NCBI RefSeq assembly: GCF_004785665.1 | Contig: NZ_SRPJ01000001.1 | Span: 806,001-870,000 of the forward strand | Direction: 5' to 3' | Source: Staphylococcus pragensis | GTDB taxonomy: Bacteria > Bacillota > Bacilli > Staphylococcales > Staphylococcaceae | DNA length: 64,000 bases | The notes under the pieces: generated by a model | The model's database searches: none | Seen by the model: only the letters and a program-made list of their open reading frames with translations | Told to the model about the DNA's origin: nothing | Made by a program: the position numbers and the translations under genes | Shown here: positions 28,347 through 37,059 of the stretch, one piece after another | Numbering within the stretch: the first letter of the stretch is position 1 | Layout of the letters: each line of letters starts with the position of its first letter

Positions 28347-29210
28347 TTGGACGTTATCAAGCAGATACAACAGGCAATCGTATATATTGAGGATCGTTTA
28401 TTAGAGCCGTTTAATTTGCAAGATTTAAGTGATTACGTTGGTCTTTCTCCTTACCATCTAGATCAATCATTTAAAATGATTGTAGGACAATCACCAGAGA
28501 GTTATGCACATGCTAGAAAAATGACTGTAGCTGCTAGAGAAATGATGCTTAGCGCTTCAAGATTAGTTGATGTAGCTAAAAAGTACAATTATGCAAGTTC
28601 AAATGAATTTGCTAATGATTTTAGTGATTTTCATGGTATCTCACCTATTCAAGCATCTGCTAAAAAAGATGAGTTAAAATTGCAAGAACGATTGTATATT
28701 AAATTAACGACTACTGAACGTGCACCTTATCCATATAGATTAGATACTACTGATGATATACCATTAGTTGGATATGCTCGATTTGTTGAAGCGGATAACT
28801 TATCTAACCCCTTTAAAGTTCCTGATTTTTTAGAAGATTTATTCAACGATGGTAGATTAAAAGAATTGAAAAGATATAATAATATAAGCCCTTATGAAGT
28901 ATTTGTCATTACTTGCCCGTTAGATGAAGGTGTAGAAATATTTGTTGGCGTCCCAAGTGAACGCTATCCAGCACATTTAGAAAGTAGATTGTTACCGGGT
29001 AGACATTATGCTAAATTCAATTTAAAAGGCGAAATTGATTATGCAGTTAATGAAGCTTGGTATTATATAGAATCAAGTTTGCAACTCACTTTACCCTATG
29101 AACGAGACAGCTTGTATGTTGAAATTTATCCTTTTGATTTCTCATTTGAGGACCCATTCACTAAAATTCAACTTTGGTTACCTATTAAACAAGAAAATTA
29201 CGATATATAA
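28347..29210 (+). CDS. AraC/XylS-type regulator with C-terminal effector domain
   Basis: A 287-aa DNA-binding protein. The N-terminal 105 residues are the two helix-turn-helix AraC domain (NLQDLSDYVGLSPYHLDQSF; YNYASSNEFANDFSDFHGIS). The C-terminal part (about 125-287) has the layout of a GyrI-like/Rob effector-binding domain, including EVFVITCP and the ESSLQLTLPYERDSLYVEIY segment in its last third. The HTH-first order is the Rob/SoxS-like arrangement. TTG 28347 follows GGAG at 8 nt; GTG 28338 overlaps that site. Target genes and ligand are unknown. Confidence 0.85.
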   Translation: MDVIKQIQQAIVYIEDRLLEPFNLQDLSDYVGLSPYHLDQSFKMIVGQSPESYAHARKMTVAAREMMLSASRLVDVAKKYNYASSNEFANDFSDFHGISPIQASAKKDELKLQERLYIKLTTTERAPYPYRLDTTDDIPLVGYARFVEADNLSNPFKVPDFLEDLFNDGRLKELKRYNNISPYEVFVITCPLDEGVEIFVGVPSERYPAHLESRLLPGRHYAKFNLKGEIDYAVNEAWYYIESSLQLTLPYERDSLYVEIYPFDFSFEDPFTKIQLWLPIKQENYDI

Positions 29211-29229
29211 ATTATTAAATAAAATAAGT

Positions 29230-29266
29230 GCGATTAATGAGCTGATAACTAGAGCGCATTAACCGC
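29230..29266 (+). terminator. Terminator of the AraC-type regulator gene
   Basis: The stem GCGATTAATG / CATTAACCGC (one mismatch) with a 17-nt loop is followed by seven T residues. Confidence 0.7.
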
Positions 29267-29285
29267 TTTTTTTAGGTAAATATTT

Positions 29286-29315
29286 TTGCAATATTCTACG
29301 CTCTAGTGCTATAAT
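29286..29315 (+). promoter_or_regulatory. Promoter of the antitoxin RNA
   Basis: TTGCAA (29286-29291) and a consensus TATAAT (29310-29315) are 18 bp apart. Predicted transcription start is at about 29322, giving a 65-nt RNA that ends in the U-tract at 29386. Confidence 0.75.
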
Positions 29316-29321
29316 GCAATT

Positions 29322-29386
29322 AACAAGAGCTTCGTGCATTTTATGCACCAATCCCCTCACTATTGCGAGTAGTGAGGGGATTTTTT
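29322..29386 (+). ncRNA. Antitoxin RNA of the Fst-type locus (RNA II-like)
   Basis: Inferred small RNA of about 65 nt, the same size class as RNA II of the enterococcal par system. Its 5' part carries two direct repeats also present (on this strand) across the toxin translation start: AACAAGAGCTTCG (29322-29334, copy 29489-29501) and TATGCACC (29342-29349, copy 29511-29518). It can therefore pair with the toxin mRNA around its start codon. Its 3' end is a terminator, ATCCCCTCACTA / TAGTGAGGGGAT (29351-29381) plus TTTTTT, which lies 3' of the convergent toxin gene and may terminate both RNAs. Confidence 0.75.
29351..29386. terminator. Shared terminator of toxin and antitoxin transcripts
   Basis: A 12-bp perfect stem with a 7-nt loop. 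A U-tract is present only in the plus direction; on the minus strand the toxin mRNA would end here less cleanly, as described for convergent par loci. Confidence 0.7.
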
Positions 29387-29404
29387 ACTGGTGTGGCTTG
29401 TCGC

Positions 29405-29506
29405 CTATTTTTTCTTATTATTGCGTGTACGTAGCCATTGCGCAAATAACGCAACAATACAACCACTTATGGCTGTGGTCGTGATGTGAACAAGAGCTTC
29501 GACCAT
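29405..29506 (-). CDS. Fst/PepA1-family type I toxin peptide
   Basis: A 33-aa membrane peptide: MVEALVHITTTAISGC, then a hydrophobic IVALFAQWL, then a basic RTRNNKKK tail. This is the layout of Fst/TxpA-type toxins (short N-terminus, one transmembrane helix with a conserved SGC/A-I-V-A-L-F-x-x-W-L core, charged C-terminus). The start ATG is preceded by GGGGGTG at 8 nt. The leader forms a hairpin CTCTC-AG-GCGTC / GACGC-A-GAGAG (29522-29550 region) ending at the Shine-Dalgarno, as in par RNA I. A TATAAT lies upstream near 29563-29568 on the minus strand. Toxic activity is inferred from family membership. Confidence 0.85.
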   Translation of the reverse strand: MVEALVHITTTAISGCIVALFAQWLRTRNNKKK

Positions 29507-29653
29507 CTTATATGCACCCCCTCTCTGCGTCTAAATTGACGCCTGAGAGATAGGCGACTTTATTATTATATCATCTCTAATTATTAAGTAATAGATAACT
29601 TTCTCTATAGAAGATGACCTTCCTTAATTGTTACAATACTTTAAGAAAATGAA

Positions 29654-29691
29654 ACGAGGTGAAGATAATATTTAAATTGTCTTCACCTCGT
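29654..29691 (-). terminator. Intrinsic terminator of malRA
   Basis: A perfect 12-bp stem ACGAGGTGAAGA / TCTTCACCTCGT is followed on the minus strand by TTCATTTTCTT, 8 bp past the malA stop. Confidence 0.8.
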
Positions 29692-29698
29692 ATGCATA

Positions 29699-31345
29699 TT
29701 ATATTTCAGCTACAAAAGCTTCAAACGGTTTGAGAGATGTTACGTCTAACGGACTATCATAGTTGTGTAGTTTAATTGCTTCACTACCTACCTCAAATGG
29801 TAGTGATAATTGTGCAGATTTATCTGTTAAATTCCCTGCCACAACTACTGTTTTACCATCTAATTTACGCGTATAAGCAAATACATTTTCATTTTCTGCA
29901 TCAACTAAGTCAAATTGTCCATAAGTATAAATATCGTTTGATTTCTTCAATTGAATTAATTTTTTATAAAAATTAAGTACTGATTTTTCATCTTCCAATT
30001 GTTGTGCTACATTGATGTCTTTATAGTTCGGATTGACTGGGAACCAAGGTGTACCTTTAGTAAAGCCTCCATTTATAGAATCATTCCATTGCATTGGTGT
30101 ACGTGAATTATCACGATTTTCCATTTTATATTTATCTAGTAATTGATTAACATCTCCGCCTAGTTCTTTTACAATTTGGTACTCGTTTTTAACTGCCACG
30201 TCATTAAAGGTTTCGATACTTTCAAATGGATAATTTGTCATACCAATTTCTTGTCCTTGATAAATAAATGGCGTTCCTTGTTGAAGGAAATAAACTATTG
30301 CATGACTCGTAGCAGACTCATACCAGTATTCTTTATCATTACCCCATGTAGAAACTCTACGTGGCTGATCGTGATTTTCAATAAATAAAGCATTCCATCC
30401 TACGCCTTCTAATTTCTTTTGCCAACGGTTTAACACATCTTTATACGCTTTAACATCGAATTGTGAGTCGCCTGTACTCCATAAACCTAAATGTTCAAAT
30501 TGGAAAATCATATTAAACTTACCTTTATCTTCTCCAACCCACTCTTCTGCATTATCAGGATTGACGCCATTCGCCTCTCCTACAGTCATAATGTCATACT
30601 TAGAAAGAGATTCATCTTTCATTTCTTGTAACCATTCTTGAATACCTGGTTGATTCATATCTACATCAAATGCTGGTGCATATTTTTTCCCCTCAGGTAC
30701 TGGTAAATCTCCGGCTTCGAATGTTTTTTTAATATGCGTAATGGCATCTACTCGGAAGCCATCAATTCCTTTTTCAAACCACCAATTCATCATATCAAAT
30801 ACTGCTTTACGTACTTCTGGATTATCCCAGTTTAAATCAGGTTGTTTTTTACTAAATAAGTGGAAGTAATATTGATCTGTGACTTCATCAAATTGCCAAG
30901 TTGACCCATTAAAGATGCTTTCCCAATTATTAGGTTCAGAGCCATCAGGTTTAGGATCTGCCCAAATATACCAATCTCGTTTAGGATTATCTTTGCTTGA
31001 TTTCGACTCAATAAACCAAGGGTGTTCATCTGACGTATGATTTACAACTAAATCTAAGATGAGTTTCATGCCTCTCTCATGGACGCCTTCTAATAAGCGG
31101 TCGAAATCTTCCATTGTGCCAAATTCATCCATAATTTCTTGATAATCACTAATGTCATAACCATTATCATCGTTAGGCGATTGATACATAGGACTTAGCC
31201 AAATCACATCTATTCCCAAGTCTTTTAAGTAATCTAACTTTTCAATAACGCCTGGTAAATCACCTATTCCGTCATTATTACTATCTTTGAAACTTCTTGG
31301 GTAAACTTGATACGCTACTGCTTCTTTCCACCAATTTTTAGTCAT
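29699..31345 (-). CDS. malA: Alpha-glucosidase (GH13, maltase-type)
   Basis: Cytosolic 548-aa glycoside hydrolase of the GH13_31 type, releasing glucose from maltose and related oligosaccharides. The catalytic nucleophile is Asp200 (GFRVDA), the acid/base Glu257 (TVGEAN) and the stabiliser Asp in IENHDQPR. The residue after the nucleophile is Ala201, not the Val typical of alpha-1,6-specific oligo-1,6-glucosidases, so alpha-1,4 preference is inferred. Its start codon overlaps the malR stop (TAATG), so malR-malA is one operon under MalR/CcpA-type operators. Confidence 0.93.
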   Translation of the reverse strand: MTKNWWKEAVAYQVYPRSFKDSNNDGIGDLPGVIEKLDYLKDLGIDVIWLSPMYQSPNDDNGYDISDYQEIMDEFGTMEDFDRLLEGVHERGMKLILDLVVNHTSDEHPWFIESKSSKDNPKRDWYIWADPKPDGSEPNNWESIFNGSTWQFDEVTDQYYFHLFSKKQPDLNWDNPEVRKAVFDMMNWWFEKGIDGFRVDAITHIKKTFEAGDLPVPEGKKYAPAFDVDMNQPGIQEWLQEMKDESLSKYDIMTVGEANGVNPDNAEEWVGEDKGKFNMIFQFEHLGLWSTGDSQFDVKAYKDVLNRWQKKLEGVGWNALFIENHDQPRRVSTWGNDKEYWYESATSHAIVYFLQQGTPFIYQGQEIGMTNYPFESIETFNDVAVKNEYQIVKELGGDVNQLLDKYKMENRDNSRTPMQWNDSINGGFTKGTPWFPVNPNYKDINVAQQLEDEKSVLNFYKKLIQLKKSNDIYTYGQFDLVDAENENVFAYTRKLDGKTVVVAGNLTDKSAQLSLPFEVGSEAIKLHNYDSPLDVTSLKPFEAFVAEI

Positions 31346-32370
31346 TATTGATTCTCCTTTGTCAACTTTTTAGTAGATTGTCTAATTTCTAAATGTGTTT
31401 CTATTTCTTTTTCTGAAAATGACACAGGTAACCCTTTTAATAGATTAATGATTGTTGCGCCAGCTTCTTTACCTAACAAATCAGGGTTAATGCAGACGCT
31501 AGTTTGTGGCGGTGCTGCATTTTCAGTCAAATAAGAAGTATTAAAAGTACAGGTTTGAATAGTATTAGGTACATTAAAGTGATAATCATATAAAATACTA
31601 AGTACTTGAAGGTTTAACATTACATCAGAAGTAATAAGCGCAGTAGGTTTAAGCGAATGATTATTAATACAATAATGTTCAATAATCTTATTTATTGAAT
31701 GTCGAGACGTTGCCTCTTCAACTGCATATTGGATTGTAAAATCCTCACAAATATTTCTAAAGCCATCTTCTCTATCTTTAGTCACAGCAAAATCTCCTGG
31801 CTCTCTAAGAAAAAGGATGTATCTATGACCTAAATTATACAAATACTGTGTTAATAGTTCAGCGGCCTTAATATTATTGTTGTCAATATGAATGACATCA
31901 TTATAATTAAGAGGTTTACCAACCACGATATAAGGAAGACTTTGCTCATGAAGTAGTTTCTCAATTTCATCATTCTCTTTAGAATATAAGAGTATAAAAC
32001 CATCTACACTTCGCGATTGAATCATTTGTTTAACTTCAATAAATAGCTCATTTGAATGTTCAGATACCGTCATTTTGGTTGAATAGCCGTGACGATTACA
32101 TTCTTGATGAATGCCATTAAGCACATCACTATTAAAAGGATTTTGCCTCACATTGGAGGATGAACTTTTAATAATTAAACCAATTGTTAAAGTTTTGTTT
32201 GTAATTAATGTGCGAGCAGCTTGATTAGGACTATAGCCTAATTTGTCCATAGCTTCTCTAACTCTGTTCGCAGTTGCTTCAGTAATCTTAGGGTTATTCC
32301 GAATCACTCTTGAAACGGTCGATATTGATACATTCGCCTCAGAAGCTACATCTTTAATGGTTGTCTTCAT
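31345..32370 (-). CDS. malR: LacI-family maltose operon repressor
   Basis: A 341-aa transcription regulator. The N-terminal LacI helix-turn-helix is intact: TIKDVASEANVSISTVSRVI (residues 3-22) and the hinge helix GYSPNQAARTL. The rest is a periplasmic-binding-protein-like effector domain. It is cotranscribed with malA and therefore probably the maltose-responsive repressor of the unit. Two LacI-type palindromes flank its promoter, consistent with autoregulation. Ligand identity is inferred. Confidence 0.9.
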   Translation of the reverse strand: MKTTIKDVASEANVSISTVSRVIRNNPKITEATANRVREAMDKLGYSPNQAARTLITNKTLTIGLIIKSSSSNVRQNPFNSDVLNGIHQECNRHGYSTKMTVSEHSNELFIEVKQMIQSRSVDGFILLYSKENDEIEKLLHEQSLPYIVVGKPLNYNDVIHIDNNNIKAAELLTQYLYNLGHRYILFLREPGDFAVTKDREDGFRNICEDFTIQYAVEEATSRHSINKIIEHYCINNHSLKPTALITSDVMLNLQVLSILYDYHFNVPNTIQTCTFNTSYLTENAAPPQTSVCINPDLLGKEAGATIINLLKGLPVSFSEKEIETHLEIRQSTKKLTKENQ

Positions 32371-32402
32371 TCATAAGAAACCACACTTTCTTTTAAAAAT
32401 AG

Positions 32403-32414
32403 GTAAGCGCTTAC
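32403..32414 (-). promoter_or_regulatory. Operator: cre-like palindrome GTAAGCGCTTAC
   Basis: A perfect 12-bp palindrome about 10-20 bp downstream of the predicted malR transcription start. It fits the CcpA cre consensus (TGWAANCGNTNWCA) in all but the first base; LacI-family operators share this shape, so MalR binding is an alternative. Confidence 0.6.
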
Positions 32415-32430
32415 AACAAGCTATATCTCT

Positions 32431-32459
32431 ATCTTAAAAATATATGAATAAGAAGTCAA
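32431..32459 (-). promoter_or_regulatory. Promoter of malR-malA
   Basis: On the minus strand TTGACT (complement of 32454-32459), 17-bp spacer, then TAAGAT (complement of 32431-32436). It lies between the two operator palindromes. Confidence 0.65.
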
Positions 32460-32464
32460 CGATT

Positions 32465-32484
32465 TTGTGCAAACGATTGCACAA
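32465..32484 (-). promoter_or_regulatory. Operator: LacI-type palindrome upstream of the malR -35
   Basis: TTGTGCAAACGATTGCACAA is a near-perfect 20-bp palindrome around the GCAAACG-type core of MalR operators. It sits 5 bp upstream of the -35 box. Confidence 0.6.
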
Positions 32485-32501
32485 TATTTGCAAAAAAATG
32501 A

Positions 32502-32526
32502 AGTAGTAACATAAATAGCTACTACT
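32502..32526 (-). terminator. Terminator of gnd
   Basis: A 7-bp stem AGTAGTA / TACTACT with an 11-nt loop is followed by TCATTTTTTT on the minus strand. Confidence 0.65.
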
Positions 32527-32562
32527 CCATGAAAATATACTATTTTTTAGTTTCGAAAAGGT

Positions 32563-33969
32563 TTATTCTTCTACCCATTGAGTATGGAATACGCCTTCTT
32601 TATCTTTACGTTCATAAGTGTGAGCGCCGAAATAGTCACGTTGAGCTTGAATTAAGTTAGCTGGTAAATCTTCTGAACGGTAACTATCATAATAGTTTAC
32701 ACTTGCAGAGAAACCAGGTGTTGGTACACCATTACGAACACCAGTCGCAACAACATCTCTTAACGCATCTTGATATTCAGTAACAATACCTTTGAAGTAT
32801 GGATCTAATAAAAGATTTTGTAATTTTGCATTATTATCATAAGCGTCTTTAATTTTTTGTAAGAATTGTGCACGGATGATACAACCTTCACGCCAAATCA
32901 TAGCAAGGTCACCTAGTTTAAGGTTCCATTCATTTTCCTCACTTGCTTTACGCATTTGAGCAAACCCTTGAGCATATGAGCAGATTTTACTCATGTATAA
33001 AGCTTTGCGAATTTTTTCTAAGAAGTCTTCTTTATTACCGTCGAATTTAACTTCAGGGCCGTTTAACTCTTTAGATGCATTGACACGTTCTTGTTTAATT
33101 GAAGAAATGAAACGTGCAAATACAGATTCAGTAATAATTGTTAAAGGAATACCTAATTCTAATGCGTTGATTGAAGTCCATTTACCAGTACCTTTTTGAC
33201 CAGCTGTATCAAGAATTTTTTCAACTAAAGCTTCATTATTTTCATCTAGTTTAGTGAAAATGTCACCAGTGATTTCAATTAAGTAACTTTCTAATTCACC
33301 AGCGTTCCATTCTTTGAAAGTTTTAGAGATTTCTTCGTGAGACATACCTAATAAATCTTTCATCATTGCATAACTTTCAGCAATTAATTGCATGTCTGCA
33401 TATTCGATACCATTATGCACCATTTTTACGTAATGACCTGCACCATTAGGACCAATGTATTCTACGCATGAAGCGCCATCTTTAGCTTTAGCAGCGATAG
33501 CATCTAAAATATTACTTACTTTATTATAAGCAGCTTCTTGACCACCTGGCATTAATGAAGGACCAGTAAGCGCACCAACTTCACCGCCAGATACACCCAT
33601 TCCAATAAAGTTAATACCACTTTCTGCTAATGCTTTGTTACGACGAATAGTATCTTGATAATTTGTATTTCCGCCATCAATTAAAATATCATCATCATCT
33701 AATAAAGGTAATAAGCTGTCAATTGTTGCATCAGTAGCTGGACCAGCTTTAACCATTAATAAAATTTTACGTGGTTTCTCTAATGAATTAACAAATTCTT
33801 CTAAAGAATATGTTGGGTGAATTTGTTTACCTTCTGATTCTTTCACCATTTCATCCGTTTTTTCACTTGAACGGTTATATACTGATACACTGTAACCACG
33901 TGATTCAATATTCCATGCTAGGTTTTTACCCATTACAGCTAATCCTACTACACCTATTTGTTGAGTCAT
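32563..33969 (-). CDS. gnd: 6-phosphogluconate dehydrogenase, decarboxylating
   Basis: Converts 6-phosphogluconate to ribulose-5-phosphate, CO2 and NADPH. It is 468 aa. The Rossmann motif [13 protein letters not shown] starts near residue 8; the substrate signature [20 protein letters not shown] (20 residues) and [16 protein letters not shown] with the catalytic lysine are present. ATG 33969 has AGAGGT upstream. It works in sequence with Zwf, encoded 5 kb away. Confidence 0.97.
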   Translation of the reverse strand: MTQQIGVVGLAVMGKNLAWNIESRGYSVSVYNRSSEKTDEMVKESEGKQIHPTYSLEEFVNSLEKPRKILLMVKAGPATDATIDSLLPLLDDDDILIDGGNTNYQDTIRRNKALAESGINFIGMGVSGGEVGALTGPSLMPGGQEAAYNKVSNILDAIAAKAKDGASCVEYIGPNGAGHYVKMVHNGIEYADMQLIAESYAMMKDLLGMSHEEISKTFKEWNAGELESYLIEITGDIFTKLDENNEALVEKILDTAGQKGTGKWTSINALELGIPLTIITESVFARFISSIKQERVNASKELNGPEVKFDGNKEDFLEKIRKALYMSKICSYAQGFAQMRKASEENEWNLKLGDLAMIWREGCIIRAQFLQKIKDAYDNNAKLQNLLLDPYFKGIVTEYQDALRDVVATGVRNGVPTPGFSASVNYYDSYRSEDLPANLIQAQRDYFGAHTYERKDKEGVFHTQWVEE

Positions 33970-34045
33970 ATTACTTACCTCTCTCATTCGATTTTTTCAA
34001 TAGTATTGTATCACAAAACTTGAAAAGACTTCACTAAACTAATAA

Positions 34046-35170
34046 CTATTCACTGACTAATTCAATGATTTTTAATAACTGTTGTGCCAATTGATTTAAA
34101 GACTCCACAGCTATACGTTCAGAAGTAGTATGAATATGCTCATACCCTACGCCAAGGATGACTGTTGGAATACCAAATGTATTAATGATACTTCCATCTG
34201 AACCACCACCAGCAATAACAGTATTACCACTAAGTCCTAGTGCATGAGCACTGTTAATTGCATATTGAGTCACTTGATTGTCATCTTCAATTTTAAAGCC
34301 TGGATAACTTTTTTCTATTTCTACTTTAGCTTGACCGCCTAATTCTTGAGCAGTTGTTTCAAATACTTCTTTCATATGAGCAACTTGTTTATCAATACTT
34401 TCATCATTATGAGAGCGTGCTTCAGCTTCAATAATCACTTCATCAGCTACTATATTAGTGGCTGATCCACCATGGAATTTACCAATATTGGCCGTTGTGT
34501 AATCATCAATTTGACCTAAACTCATTTTGCTAATCGCTTTAGCTGCAATGTTGATTGCACTGATACCTTCATTAGGTGTACTCGCATGTGCAGTTTTACC
34601 AAGAATAGTTGTTTTTAATACCATTTGTGTCGGCGCACCTACTACAGTAGTACCAACAGGTTGACTCGCATCCACTGCATAACCAAATTGAGCATCAAGC
34701 ATGGATGGATCTAATTCTTTAGCGCCTTTTAATCCAGATTCCTCTCCAACAGTAATCACAAATTGAATTTGTCCATGAGGAATATTATTTTCTTTTAATA
34801 CTTCTATCGCTTCAATAATAGCCGCTAAACCAGCTTTATCATCTGAACCAAGAACAGTTGTACCATCAGAATAAATATAACCATCATCTTTAACTTGAGG
34901 TTTCACATCAATACCTGGAACAACAGTATCCATATGACTAGTAAAATAAATATTCGAAACATCTTTTTTAGTCGTTGTGCTTGGTAATGTACAAATTAAA
35001 TTATTAGCACCTAACCACTCTTTCTCAGAAGCATTATCTTCTTTTACTTCCAAACCTAAATCTTCAAATCTTTGTTTTAAAATGGGTTGAATGACTTCTT
35101 CATGACCCGTTTCAGAATTAATTTGAACTAATTCTAAAAATGTATTTAATAAGCGTTGACTGTTTACCAT
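34046..35170 (-). CDS. Peptidase T-like M20 metallopeptidase
   Basis: A 374-aa di-zinc aminopeptidase of the PepT-like branch of M20. First metal motif SHMDTVVPG (His79, Asp81), bridging Asp in LGSDDKAGLA, catalytic Glu pair in VTVGEESGL, and a dimerisation lid domain in between (HASTPNEG). It lacks a signal peptide, so it acts on cytosolic peptides. ATG 35170 follows AAAGGGG. True tripeptidase specificity is not proven; a carboxypeptidase-like M20 is the main alternative. Confidence 0.85.
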   Translation of the reverse strand: MVNSQRLLNTFLELVQINSETGHEEVIQPILKQRFEDLGLEVKEDNASEKEWLGANNLICTLPSTTTKKDVSNIYFTSHMDTVVPGIDVKPQVKDDGYIYSDGTTVLGSDDKAGLAAIIEAIEVLKENNIPHGQIQFVITVGEESGLKGAKELDPSMLDAQFGYAVDASQPVGTTVVGAPTQMVLKTTILGKTAHASTPNEGISAINIAAKAISKMSLGQIDDYTTANIGKFHGGSATNIVADEVIIEAEARSHNDESIDKQVAHMKEVFETTAQELGGQAKVEIEKSYPGFKIEDDNQVTQYAINSAHALGLSGNTVIAGGGSDGSIINTFGIPTVILGVGYEHIHTTSERIAVESLNQLAQQLLKIIELVSE

Positions 35171-35339
35171 GCGTAAAAACCCCTTTCTCATATAATTATT
35201 ATTTTAACTGACTTTCATCAATATCAAAAATAAATTGATTGCCATTTGTATTAAAATCATTTAAGGTTAATTTATATACTATAATTAAACTATAATTAAA
35301 GATTTTAAGTAGGAACTTGAAATTTAAGGAGCGGCTAAG

Positions 35340-35435
35340 TTGAATAATAAAGTTTTAAAAGTGATTATTATCATAATGTTAATTGCTGTTGTAGCAGCTT
35401 TACTACTTACAAGTTTAGTACCATTAATGCACTAA
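35340..35435 (+). CDS. Prli42-like membrane miniprotein
   Basis: A 31-aa ORF: basic N-terminus MNNKVLKV, then a single hydrophobic helix IIIIMLIAVVAALLLTSLV, ending PLMH. The start is TTG with AAGGAG 8 nt upstream. Length, Lys pattern and orientation match Prli42, the miniprotein that anchors the stressosome to the membrane in Listeria and is annotated broadly in Firmicutes; the match is by architecture, since such short sequences carry little signal. It has its own terminator. Staphylococci lack a complete stressosome, so its role here is open. Confidence 0.65.
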   Translation: MNNKVLKVIIIIMLIAVVAALLLTSLVPLMH

Positions 35436-35452
35436 TAATCTTAAGTTTGAAT

Positions 35453-35491
35453 TAAAGGGTGAAATGTTGAAGTTTAACATTTCACCCTTTA
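35453..35491. terminator. Bidirectional terminator between the miniprotein and FUSC genes
   Basis: The stem TAAAGGGTGAAATGTT / AACATTTCACCCTTTA is perfect over 16 bp with a 7-nt loop and is flanked by T-rich ends on both strands. Confidence 0.9.
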
Positions 35492-35527
35492 TTTTTAAAT
35501 ATGTGAACAATCAAATCATTAATTCAT

Positions 35528-36505
35528 TTATATCTCACTGTGTAATCTTAATGAACCGAATTGAGACTTGATATTCAAATATTCTTCTAATTCATTAAGA
35601 ATTTGCATCATACTTGCGCGTGATTTTAAAGATTGATGTGTTTTTGGTAAAGGCAATTCATCTAGGGATAAGCGTATTTCATATAAAGAATGCAACCTTA
35701 GAGCTGTATAATCATTACTATTTACATTTTCACCAATTTCCCCCAACAAATTAGCTATATCTTCAATTAATGGATCATCTACTGTAATCTGATGGATTAA
35801 AGGTTGGATTCTACGTAAGAGTTCAAGTTGTTCCTCTCTCATATCAAAGTAATGATAATACGAATTTTCATTACGACCAAAGTGATTTTTTACATCTCTA
35901 AAAGCAATTGATTTAGCTTTTCGAATATCTAGTTGTATCTTGTCAAAAGAAATAGCAAAATCATTATTATAATGGGTACAAGCTTCACTATAGGATTTGA
36001 ATATTTTCTTAAATCCTGATTCCACTTCTCTTTTAAAATCAAGTAATTTCTTATCTAGACTAGGCATGATTAAGTTCATGATAAATGCAATTCCTAAGCC
36101 AATAGTCAATAGGAGTAGTTCATTGATGATTAGATGTAGATTAATTGTTTTTGCATTAAATACATGTAGCAATATTACACAACTCGTCACAACGCCCTCT
36201 TGAACGTTTAGCATAACGGTTAATGGAATAAATAATAAGACGATTAAACCAAGTACTACTGCATTTTGACCTAATAAACTAAATATAAATGAGCCAACTA
36301 ATAGGACCAAAACGCAAGATACAACGCGTGATACAATGGCTTGTACAGAATGTACTTTAGTGTGTTTAATACATAAAACAATAAGGATAGCGCTTGAAGC
36401 ATAATTATCAAGCCCTATCCATTTCGCTAAGATAACGCCTAGCGTTATCCCTACCGCAGTTTTAAGAGTTCTAAATCCAATCTTATAAGGATTTAACTTT
36501 AACAT
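35528..36505 (-). CDS. FUSC/aromatic acid exporter-family membrane protein
   Basis: A 325-aa integral membrane protein. The N-terminal 150 residues contain about six hydrophobic helices arranged as in the ArAE_1 (DUF939) family; the C-terminal half is cytosolic and helical. ATG 36505 follows AGAGGA and gives a typical start MLKLNPYKIGFRTLKTAVG; the longer frame back to 36607 would run into brxB. It lies 13 bp after brxB. The substrate is unknown. Confidence 0.82.
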   Translation of the reverse strand: MLKLNPYKIGFRTLKTAVGITLGVILAKWIGLDNYASSAILIVLCIKHTKVHSVQAIVSRVVSCVLVLLVGSFIFSLLGQNAVVLGLIVLLFIPLTVMLNVQEGVVTSCVILLHVFNAKTINLHLIINELLLLTIGLGIAFIMNLIMPSLDKKLLDFKREVESGFKKIFKSYSEACTHYNNDFAISFDKIQLDIRKAKSIAFRDVKNHFGRNENSYYHYFDMREEQLELLRRIQPLIHQITVDDPLIEDIANLLGEIGENVNSNDYTALRLHSLYEIRLSLDELPLPKTHQSLKSRASMMQILNELEEYLNIKSQFGSLRLHSEI

Positions 36506-36518
36506 GGGTAGGTTCCTC

Positions 36519-36956
36519 TTATCTTTCTTCGCAATATTTTTCGAAAAGATTTTGAAGTTGGTTAATAACATCCATGACATCATGGCCTTCAATTTGATGA
36601 CGTTCAATCATTTCAGTAATTTTACCATCTTTAACTAGAGCAAAAGATGGGCTTGAAGGTGCATAACCTTCAAAATAATCTCGTGCTTGTTGTGTTGCTT
36701 CTTTATCTTGGCCAGCAAATACTGTTACTAATCTATCTGGTAATTTATCATAATGTAATGCATGGCTTGCAGCAGGACGTGCGATACCACCTGCACAGCC
36801 ACATACAGAGTTAACCATAACTAAAGATGTACCGTTTTGTTGTAATACTTTATCCACTTCTTCAGCAGTAGTTAATTGCTCATAACCTGCAGATTCAATT
36901 TCATTACGCGCTTGCTCTACCACGCCATTCATATATAAATCAAAATTTAAATCCAT
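36519..36956 (-). CDS. brxB: Bacilliredoxin BrxB (YqiW family)
   Basis: Thiol-disulfide protein that removes bacillithiol from S-bacillithiolated proteins. It is 145 aa. The atypical active site CGC is at Cys52-Gly53-Cys54, followed by AGGIARP, the family hallmark. ATG 36956 has AAAGGTG upstream. In Bacillus yqiW also directly follows the bkd operon, which favours BrxB over its paralogue BrxA. YpdA in this window would act in the same pathway. Confidence 0.93.
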   Translation of the reverse strand: MDLNFDLYMNGVVEQARNEIESAGYEQLTTAEEVDKVLQQNGTSLVMVNSVCGCAGGIARPAASHALHYDKLPDRLVTVFAGQDKEATQQARDYFEGYAPSSPSFALVKDGKITEMIERHQIEGHDVMDVINQLQNLFEKYCEER

Positions 36957-37059
36957 GAGAATCACCTTTCTATCATTTCTTTAGTTATTGTCATTTTACT
37001 AATTTAACAATCAGAGTTCAAATAGCTTGTCTAATAGTTATAAAACGTCTTCATTAAAA

